From Peribacillus simplex NBRC 15720 = DSM 1321 (GTDB taxonomy: Bacteria > Bacillota > Bacilli > Bacillales > DSM-1321), in assembly GCF_002243645.1 (NCBI RefSeq), contig NZ_CP017704.1, positions 434,001-498,000 on the forward strand: DNA of 64,000 nt, in the 5' to 3' direction. Shown here piece by piece: positions 61,757 through 64,000 of the stretch. Below the pieces are notes generated by a model. The model was not told the DNA's origin. It was given only the letters and a program-made list of their open reading frames with translations, and made no database searches. Positions within the stretch are counted from its first letter, which is position 1; every line of letters starts with the position of its first letter. Position numbers and translations under genes: made by a program.

Positions 61757-63036
61757 CACTGCTTTTTTTCCAATACTTTCTTTTGAAATTGTTCTTTTAT
61801 TGGAAATGCTTCTTGCCATGATTTTTGATTATTGTCATAGAGACCATCGCTATACAATGTTTTTAATGAATCGTTCTCTAACTTTAATGGCTCCTGCCCC
61901 TCCTGGAATGCTTTTACTTGTTGCAGCAAGATGCGTCGCATATGAATGACCGGTAAGTCACTTGTCCCAAGATGCTCAATTGATCGGTCAACAATAGGAC
62001 CCATCGTTTCAGTCGCTGCATGGTCTTGATTCGCTATCCCACGAATACCTGTGAAATTTCCTGTTCTTTGCAAATCACGATCTTGTCCATACTCGTTTTC
62101 AAGATTGATTTGTTTTTTGAAATCTTCATCCAGTTTTAATCCCCGACGATCATGTTGAGCTTGTACATCAATCACCCGGTCATGCGCAAACTGCACATCC
62201 CATGACCATGTACTGTAGTCATCCCGTGGAATAAAAGCATGCCACATTCCGTCTTCACCCCCAAACCTCGGTGGAAATGTATAAAATGGGAATATATAAT
62301 GGATCTCCATGAAAGCATTTTCTTTTTCAGTCCCGATTCCTACGGCTATACACCGCTTCCCATAATTCGTATCCTCTACTGCTTGTTTTACTGGTGGGTT
62401 TTTTACAAGCGGATGATCTGGATCTATTCCTAAATCACTGCTTAAAATACCTTCTTCTACTTCTTGTGTACCATGTGCTTTATGTAAGAATGCAGCATGT
62501 ACATAATCCAAGTCATTTTCCATTACTTGTGCATAGTTACATTCTTGCCAAACTCGCTCTACCAATTTGTTTTCTTCTGGTAGCCCCATCCAATAAAATT
62601 CAGGAAATGGTGGTTGCTTTTCCGGCGGACCCATATATGTCCATACAATTCCGCTTACTTCCTTAGTAGGGTAGTTGTTCAACTTGATCGATTGTCTGAA
62701 TTTTCCGTCTTTTTCTTCAGAAGGAATTTCCATACATTCTCCATCCGTATCAAATTTCCATCCGTGATACATACACCGGATGCCGCATCCTTCATTAATT
62801 CCAAAATAAAGAGAAGTACCACGGTGTGGACACCGTTCATCGATCAAACCTACTTTTCCTTCTGTATCACGAAAGGCAATCAAATCTTCACCAAGCAACT
62901 TTACCCTTTGAGGTTTACCATCACTTTTTAATTCGTTAGACTTTAGAGCAGGAATCCAGTATCTGCGAAATAATTGTCCCATCGGTGTTTCAGGGTTTGT
63001 TTGAGTAAGTAATTGATTATCCTCTTTTGTTAACAT
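61756..63036 (-). CDS. Rieske non-haem iron oxygenase, alpha subunit (phthalate dioxygenase type)
   Basis: 426 residues from ATG at 63036 (AGGGGG upstream). Rieske cluster: Cys69 and His71 (RCPHRGTSL), Cys88 and His91 (CMYHGWKFD). Catalytic iron site: Asp177 bridge with His180 and His185 (NDLDYVHAAFLH). The start MLTKEDNQLLTQTNPETPMG and RRYWIPALKSNEL are typical of phthalate 4,5-dioxygenase and O-demethylase-like (LigX/VanA) oxygenases. No reductase gene is in the window, so electrons must come from elsewhere. Confidence 0.93.
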   Translation of the reverse strand: MLTKEDNQLLTQTNPETPMGQLFRRYWIPALKSNELKSDGKPQRVKLLGEDLIAFRDTEGKVGLIDERCPHRGTSLYFGINEGCGIRCMYHGWKFDTDGECMEIPSEEKDGKFRQSIKLNNYPTKEVSGIVWTYMGPPEKQPPFPEFYWMGLPEENKLVERVWQECNYAQVMENDLDYVHAAFLHKAHGTQEVEEGILSSDLGIDPDHPLVKNPPVKQAVEDTNYGKRCIAVGIGTEKENAFMEIHYIFPFYTFPPRFGGEDGMWHAFIPRDDYSTWSWDVQFAHDRVIDVQAQHDRRGLKLDEDFKKQINLENEYGQDRDLQRTGNFTGIRGIANQDHAATETMGPIVDRSIEHLGTSDLPVIHMRRILLQQVKAFQEGQEPLKLENDSLKTLYSDGLYDNNQKSWQEAFPIKEQFQKKVLEKKQ

Positions 63037-63150
63037 GTTAATTCCCCCTATATAATTAAATGCTTTACAAAATAGTAATTGAAACAATATTCAAAAAATT
63101 AATTCATAAATACATCATAGGTTAACTATTAAAATCATACAATTTAGATT

Positions 63151-63180
63151 TAGGTCGGAAAATATTAATTTTTCGGCCTA
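63151..63180. promoter_or_regulatory. Dyad upstream of the Rieske oxygenase operon
   Basis: TAGGTCGGAAAA ... TTTTTCGGCCTA, 12-base arms with two mismatches around ATTAAT. It lies 115 bases before the oxygenase start. Candidate operator; no regulator gene is adjacent in the window. Confidence 0.45.
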
Positions 63181-63368
63181 ATCGTACAGTTAAAATTCCC
63201 TGTTACTGAAAATAAGAAAGCGAATTTTACAGAAATTCAAATCAGCAATAGATTTTCTATATTTCATAAGATACAAAGCAGTTAGCTATCGACCTTACCT
63301 TTCACAAAGTTACTAAAATGAATTAAAAGTATTCTTATAAGTTGATAAAATCTTTACACAATAAAAAA

Positions 63369-63422
63369 ACCTGTTGTAGATAGACTTGTTTTGTTCCCTA
63401 AACAAACAAGTCTTCTACACAG
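63369..63422 (-). terminator. Strong terminator of the CoA-transferase gene
   Basis: Minus strand CCTGTGTAGA-GACTTGTTT ... AAACAAGTC-TCTACA-CAGG followed by TTTTTTT. Confidence 0.9.
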
Positions 63423-63587
63423 GAATTCTTACAACCACATGGAAGAGGACGATAAAAGAAAAATAATCAATCCAACCATAAGTATGAACATCTATCAGCA
63501 ATGGCTTAGAACAAAACGCTTGAAAAAATATTATTAAATGATGTAAGTATTATCGATGGTTGGACTACTTCTAAATATTAATTTATA

Positions 63588-64000
63588 TCACTTTAGAATT
63601 CCACGTTCATTGATTCTTATCTTACCAATTGCAGCCGATGAAGCTTCATTGGCTATATACTTCTCAAATTCATTGTTATGCTCACCTAGCAATGGAGGCC
63701 TTTGGGATATTTTCCAAGGAGTTTTATTAAAAATATAAGGAGCTCCTGGGTAAGTAAAGGACTCATTTAATTCCGGGTGTCGAACATTAACAAAAGTATT
63801 CCGATCTTCAACCAAGTGTTCGTCTTCCAACATATCTTCAGGTGCACGAACGGGTGCCCATGGAAGGCTGATGCTTTGCGCATAATGGAATATATATTCT
63901 GAATCATGCTCTAAGCAAAAACGTTCTAACACTTCACATACATATTCCATATGTGTAGCGCGAAAATGATCATCCACATATCTCTCGTCTTCCAATTCCC
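63588..64000 (-). CDS. CoA-transferase family III (CaiB/BaiF), C-terminal part
   Basis: Frame is open to the window edge at 64000, so the 5' part is missing. Visible: SISLPWAPVRAPEDMLEDEH, LVEDRNTFVNVRHPELNESF, TYPGAPYIFNKTPWKISQRP and PPLLGEHNNEFEKYI, the typical end of class III CoA-transferases (PAPRPGEHN-like). It would move CoA onto an organic acid. The gene is separated from the Rieske operon by a terminator, but it has the same direction and a likely shared pathway. Confidence 0.9.
   Translation of the reverse strand, partial: ELEDERYVDDHFRATHMEYVCEVLERFCLEHDSEYIFHYAQSISLPWAPVRAPEDMLEDEHLVEDRNTFVNVRHPELNESFTYPGAPYIFNKTPWKISQRPPLLGEHNNEFEKYIANEASSAAIGKIRINERGILK

Larger units (their letters stand above)
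63088..63587. other. Intergenic region upstream of the Rieske oxygenase gene
   Basis: Contains the dyad at 63151-63180 and the terminator at 63369-63422. No gene. Confidence 0.5.

Noticed and set aside
63556..63738. 60-residue plus-strand frame near the right edge
   Set aside because: Antisense to the CoA-transferase C-terminus, which has clear family motifs.
1..64000. CRISPR array, prophage genes, integrase, rRNA or intact tRNA genes
   Set aside because: I looked for regularly spaced repeats, phage structural genes, tyrosine or serine recombinases and full RNA genes and saw none. Only a tRNA 3' half and its decayed copy are present.

Overview
The window is low-GC Firmicute chromosome and reads like a soil Bacillaceae (Bacillus/Peribacillus type). 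Support: GGAGG ribosome-binding sites, many TTG/GTG starts, a GerA-type spore germination locus, and a sulfur locus with the gene order of the B. subtilis yrk region. No ribosomal or house-keeping block is present. It looks like an accessory, catabolism-rich segment full of decayed genes.

Layout. 1-2.7 kb: 3' end of htpX, a broken serine hydrolase, a small membrane protein and a dead IS110 copy. 2.7-8.1 kb: persulfide/sulfur-transfer locus (CstR-type repressor, YdhR-like protein, DsrE proteins, rhodaneses, TusA proteins, rhodanese-persulfide dioxygenase, TauE exporter) with several ATACC...GGTAT operators. 8.1-11.8 kb: frameshifted amidohydrolase, APC permease and FCD regulator. 12.4-14.1 kb: amino acid racemase and LysR regulator. 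14.2-18.7 kb: secreted peptidoglycan-binding protein, a yerD relic, and a ThDP enzyme plus aldehyde dehydrogenase pair.

19.5-34.7 kb is the core: about 15 genes on the minus strand. A MerR regulator is followed by UbiD/UbiX decarboxylase genes with a flavin-binding-type protein, an alpha/beta hydrolase, a cyclase-family protein, a carboxymuconolactone decarboxylase-family protein, 3-oxoacid CoA-transferase A/B, muconate cycloisomerase, a DUF3870-like protein, thiolase, catechol 1,2-dioxygenase, two MFS importers and a sugar-isomerase-like protein. Together these make an almost complete catechol ortho-cleavage (beta-ketoadipate) route fed by decarboxylation of an aromatic acid. No ordinary muconolactone isomerase is visible. 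Two related double-hairpin elements sit inside this cluster.

35.3-39.2 kb: DeoR regulator and a Tat-exported amidohydrolase encoded together with its own TatA and TatC. 39.4-44.8 kb: two M20-type amidohydrolases with a membrane transporter, then an MFS transporter. 44.9-51 kb: relics (MocR-type aminotransferase, GNAT, GerA/GerC, IS3), an Lrp regulator with a DMT exporter, and a 70-residue protein that is 40% methionine. 51-57.7 kb: two near-identical AbgB-like hydrolases, an MFS transporter and a divergent GAF/PucR-type regulator. 58.4-64 kb: a second catabolic cluster (CoA-transferase, Rieske oxygenase, M19 dipeptidase, amidase, VOC protein).

A tRNA-3'-end-like sequence near 2.6 kb has a degraded direct repeat near 57.9 kb, so part of the window may be an old island. 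No integrase is visible. All functions are inferred from reading motifs; no database search was run.
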